Source of the DNA: Methanomicrobiales archaeon
GTDB taxonomy: Archaea > Halobacteriota > Methanomicrobia > Methanomicrobiales > Methanospirillaceae
Direction: 5' to 3'
Assembly: GCA_013415575.1 (NCBI GenBank)
Contig: JAAEES010000058.1
Location: forward strand, 1-6,645
Length of the DNA: 6,645 nucleotides
Under the pieces are notes generated by a model. It saw only the letters and a program-made list of their open reading frames with translations. It ran no database searches and was not told the origin of the DNA. Below, piece by piece: positions 4,770 through 6,645 of the stretch; position 1 is the stretch's first letter; each line of letters begins with the position of its first letter. The position numbers and the translations under genes were made by a program.

Positions 4770-6341
4770 ATGCAGAGGTTCCGTTTCTTCATGCTGCTAC
4801 TGGTATGCACGGCAGTGGTGATCCTCTCTGCACCTGGTGCCGCGGCGGCACATGGTTCACCTTCAGGAGGGGTATCCGACGCCGGCGGAATTGCCGGAGC
4901 TGCCAGTTCGGCATCATCCGGAACTTCGGGCGTCTCCTCCTCTGTTCCTCCTGCGGACTCCGGACCGACGGAGTCTTCCACTGATGAGGAACCTGCACAG
5001 GCAGCTGGGGGCGACAGAGGGGCAGAACCTGGTATCTCCGAGGATGGAGGAGCGGCCGGAGAACCCGGTTCACCACCGGCCGGACACGAGGACACGGACC
5101 GCTCACCGGACAACGGTCAGGGGCAGGAATCACAACAGGACTTCGGTTCAGGATATGATTCAGCGCCGGGACCATGGTACACAAAGCAGGTTGAACCATC
5201 CTGGAACCCGGAAGCCGGATCATCACAGGCCGGGCAGGAGGATCAGGGCCGTTCGCTGGACAACGGTCAGGGGCAGGGATCATCGCAGAACGTGGGTTCC
5301 GGCGATGATTCCGCTCAGGGACCACGGATAGCCGGGCAGGGTGAACCATCAGGGAAGTCGGAAGCCGGCATCGGGGGCGGGCCGCAGTCCGGATTCATGG
5401 GTGCAGATGCTCCCGGGGAGACCGCGAACAGGGTCCTCAGGGAGGGCAGCGGATTTCAGGGTGGCGGCGAGTTCAGAACTCATGCAGGAATCATTGTTTT
5501 CGGGACTGCTGTCGGAATGGCGCGTGGTTCCGATATCAGGAATTCACCGGCTCCAGGAGATGGGGGGGCGGGAAGACCTTCACGGGAAGGCGCTCCGGAA
5601 CCGCCCTGGCATCCCTCCCGGGATACGGCCCCGAAGAGTGTCCCTCCCGAAACAGCGGCCAGAATTGAAAAAGGGGGCTCTGAATCCCCGTCCCGGGCCA
5701 GGGCGAAGCGGGAGGAGGAGTCAGATGAGGTGCCGGAGACCTGTTGCCACGTGCCTGAAGCCCCTGCTCCCGATTCCGTTCCCGGATTGGCCCCTTTTTT
5801 CCTTTTCTCCCTGTTCGGATTCCGGAGAATCCAGAAGAAGAATGTGCTCGATAATGACTGCCGAAGAGCTGTGTTCCATGCAATCGGCGATGCACCCGGC
5901 ATCGACGCTGTTTCCCTTTCCGAGCGGCTGGAGATGAACATCAACACCCTCCGATACCACCTGGCAAAATTGCTGGCCACCGACAAAATCACCTATCTTT
6001 CCCGACCCGGCACGGTCCGCTACTACCTCAACCAGGGAAGGTACTCCCCGTTTGAACAGCTGGTCCTCCACTATCTGAGGGCGGAAACTGCGGGGAGCAT
6101 TATCCTGCTCGTGTCGGAACGGCCGGGAATATCCCGCCAGGATCTCGCAGCTGTACTGGGAATATCCGGCCCTTCCGTGACCCGGCATATGCAGCAGTTG
6201 TCATCGGAAAGCATCGTCCGAAACGAGCCGGATGGGAGAGCCAACCACTACTATCTCACCGAAGAGGCCGCTCTGCTCCTTAAAAAATTTCAGATAATCC
6301 TGACAGGGATTCCCGTCGGTGTTTATCCGGCTCCGGTCTGA
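4770..6341 (+). CDS. Membrane-anchored double winged-helix regulator with long exterior low-complexity region
   Basis: The 523 residues read in order: signal peptide with hydrophobic core at about 6-20 and small residues (APGAAAA) at the likely cleavage site; a Gly/Ser/Pro/Glu-rich, probably disordered region to about residue 325, with two 50-residue repeats at 103-202; a cysteine pair (C325, C326); a short hydrophobic segment at about 340-351 preceded by Pro-Gly and followed by RRIQKK; a first winged helix at about 358-420, with recognition-helix-like INTLRYHLAKL; and a second at about 425-510 with SGPSVTRHMQQL and a wing ending in RANHYYLTEEA. The basic residues after the hydrophobic segment place the winged helices in the cytoplasm and the long region outside. 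It is probably a one-component membrane transcription regulator, but neither its signal nor its target genes can be read here. The ATG at 4770 gives the complete signal peptide; the ribosome-binding site is weak. Confidence 0.85.
   Translation: MQRFRFFMLLLVCTAVVILSAPGAAAAHGSPSGGVSDAGGIAGAASSASSGTSGVSSSVPPADSGPTESSTDEEPAQAAGGDRGAEPGISEDGGAAGEPGSPPAGHEDTDRSPDNGQGQESQQDFGSGYDSAPGPWYTKQVEPSWNPEAGSSQAGQEDQGRSLDNGQGQGSSQNVGSGDDSAQGPRIAGQGEPSGKSEAGIGGGPQSGFMGADAPGETANRVLREGSGFQGGGEFRTHAGIIVFGTAVGMARGSDIRNSPAPGDGGAGRPSREGAPEPPWHPSRDTAPKSVPPETAARIEKGGSESPSRARAKREEESDEVPETCCHVPEAPAPDSVPGLAPFFLFSLFGFRRIQKKNVLDNDCRRAVFHAIGDAPGIDAVSLSERLEMNINTLRYHLAKLLATDKITYLSRPGTVRYYLNQGRYSPFEQLVLHYLRAETAGSIILLVSERPGISRQDLAAVLGISGPSVTRHMQQLSSESIVRNEPDGRANHYYLTEEAALLLKKFQIILTGIPVGVYPAPV
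5076..5375 (+). repeat. Two tandem 150-base coding repeats
   Basis: Unit 1 (5076-5225) and unit 2 (5226-5375) encode residues 103-152 and 153-202 of the regulator. Aligned by eye without gaps, 29 of 50 residues are identical, including DNGQGQ at 114-119 and 164-169. The exact 150-base period keeps the frame. The divergence shows that the duplication is not recent. Confidence 0.75.
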
Positions 6342-6345
6342 TATG

Positions 6346-6367
6346 GGGAATGCAGGCCTGTATTCCT
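6346..6367 (+). terminator. Hairpin between the convergent regulator and 81-residue genes
   Basis: Starting five bases after the regulator's stop codon, GGGAATGCA (6346-6354) pairs with TGTATTCCT (6359-6367) with two G-U wobbles, around GGCC. No T tract follows on the + strand. Because the gene on the other strand ends at 6393, it could serve both. The call rests on position and structure. Confidence 0.4.
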
Positions 6368-6392
6368 GGCCGTGGAAGTTTGAGACAGGGAA

Positions 6393-6638
6393 TCAGGCTT
6401 TGATCTGCTGGTTACAGGGGCGGCATTTCTTCATCTGCTGGTCAATATCCTCGTTCACGATCTGCTTGATCTGCTCGACGAGGCGAAGACTGACAACAGC
6501 AGGATCCTCTCCTGTCTTCCGTGCTATTTCCCGGGACAGGTAGGGGATGACATACTCGTTGAACTGAAGTGGGGTTCCGGTAATCTTCCAGAGGGCATAC
6601 TCCAGCTCTTCCTTCAGGGTCAGACGCATTCGTATCAC
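6393..6638 (-). CDS. Conserved-looking 81-residue protein of unknown function with C-terminal CxxC
   Basis: The protein is mostly charged and helical, with no membrane segment: residues 6-18 (LTLKEELEYALWK) and 46-72 look like helices, the second rich in Glu, Gln, Lys and Ile. It ends in KKCRPCNQQIKA, where C72 and C75 form a single CxxC. One CxxC alone could bind a metal in a dimer or act in redox chemistry, but this is a guess. The frame is closed by a TGA at 6639-6641, so the gene begins at GTG 6638 or, more likely, at ATG 6629, which has a GAGTGAT stretch four bases upstream that resembles an archaeal ribosome-binding site. It converges on the membrane-anchored regulator. I do not recognise a family. 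Confidence 0.65.
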   Translation of the reverse strand: MIRMRLTLKEELEYALWKITGTPLQFNEYVIPYLSREIARKTGEDPAVVSLRLVEQIKQIVNEDIDQQMKKCRPCNQQIKA

Positions 6639-6645
6639 TCACGGG

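Noticed and set aside
4789..5349. Long open frames on both strands across the repeat region of the regulator gene (also 5480-5992 and 5721-6188)
   Set aside because: They are Pro/Arg/Gln/His-rich shadows produced by low-complexity, GC-rich coding sequence; the main frame has a signal peptide and winged helices.
1..6645. tRNA, rRNA, CRISPR array, insertion sequence or riboswitch
   Set aside because: I saw no cloverleaf, no rRNA-like sequence, no regularly spaced repeats with spacers, no transposase and no known aptamer core on either strand; an RNA covariance search could not be run.

Overview
The window looks like chromosomal DNA of a methanogenic archaeon, most plausibly of the order Methanomicrobiales. 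The grounds are: promoters that are archaeal TATA boxes, sometimes preceded by purine-rich BRE-like bases; several genes whose predicted transcript start falls on or near the start codon; and a gene set typical of these genomes (PEGA surface protein, CPBP intramembrane protease, stand-alone CBS-domain protein, PHP protein, META-domain lipoprotein, small two-cluster ferredoxin, membrane-anchored winged-helix regulator). The family calls come from motif reading. The order-level placement is inference and no search was run.

Layout. Bases 1-435 (+) are the C-terminal part of a PEGA-domain surface protein, followed by a hairpin. Bases 436-880 form an AT-rich stretch holding a 65-residue two-helix membrane protein (-) and three copies of a roughly 16-base direct repeat. 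Bases 916-1680 (-) encode a CPBP-family membrane protease, divergent from a four-CBS-domain protein (1899-2723, +). A PHP-domain metallohydrolase (2755-3501, -) converges on the CBS gene. Upstream of it on the same strand are a META-domain lipoprotein (3618-4133, -) and a cysteine-rich ferredoxin (4229-4477, -), apparently with separate promoters. After a 292-base non-coding stretch comes a 523-residue protein (4770-6341, +) with a signal peptide, a long low-complexity exterior region, one short membrane segment and two winged-helix domains. An 81-residue protein of unknown function (6393-6638, or 6629 from the ATG; -) converges on it.

How the genes relate. The window is a series of mostly single-gene units, not one operon or a recognisable defence or metabolic cassette. 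Four products belong at the cell surface or membrane: the PEGA protein, the META lipoprotein, the 65-residue protein and the membrane-tethered regulator. The CBS protein is a likely adenine-nucleotide sensor without an output domain.

The most interesting object is the membrane-anchored regulator. Its hydrophobic segment resembles an archaeal protein-sorting tail (Pro-Gly, short hydrophobic stretch, Arg-Arg), but that tail lies in the middle of the protein, immediately before the DNA-binding domains. Second in interest are the dispersed repeats around the small membrane protein.
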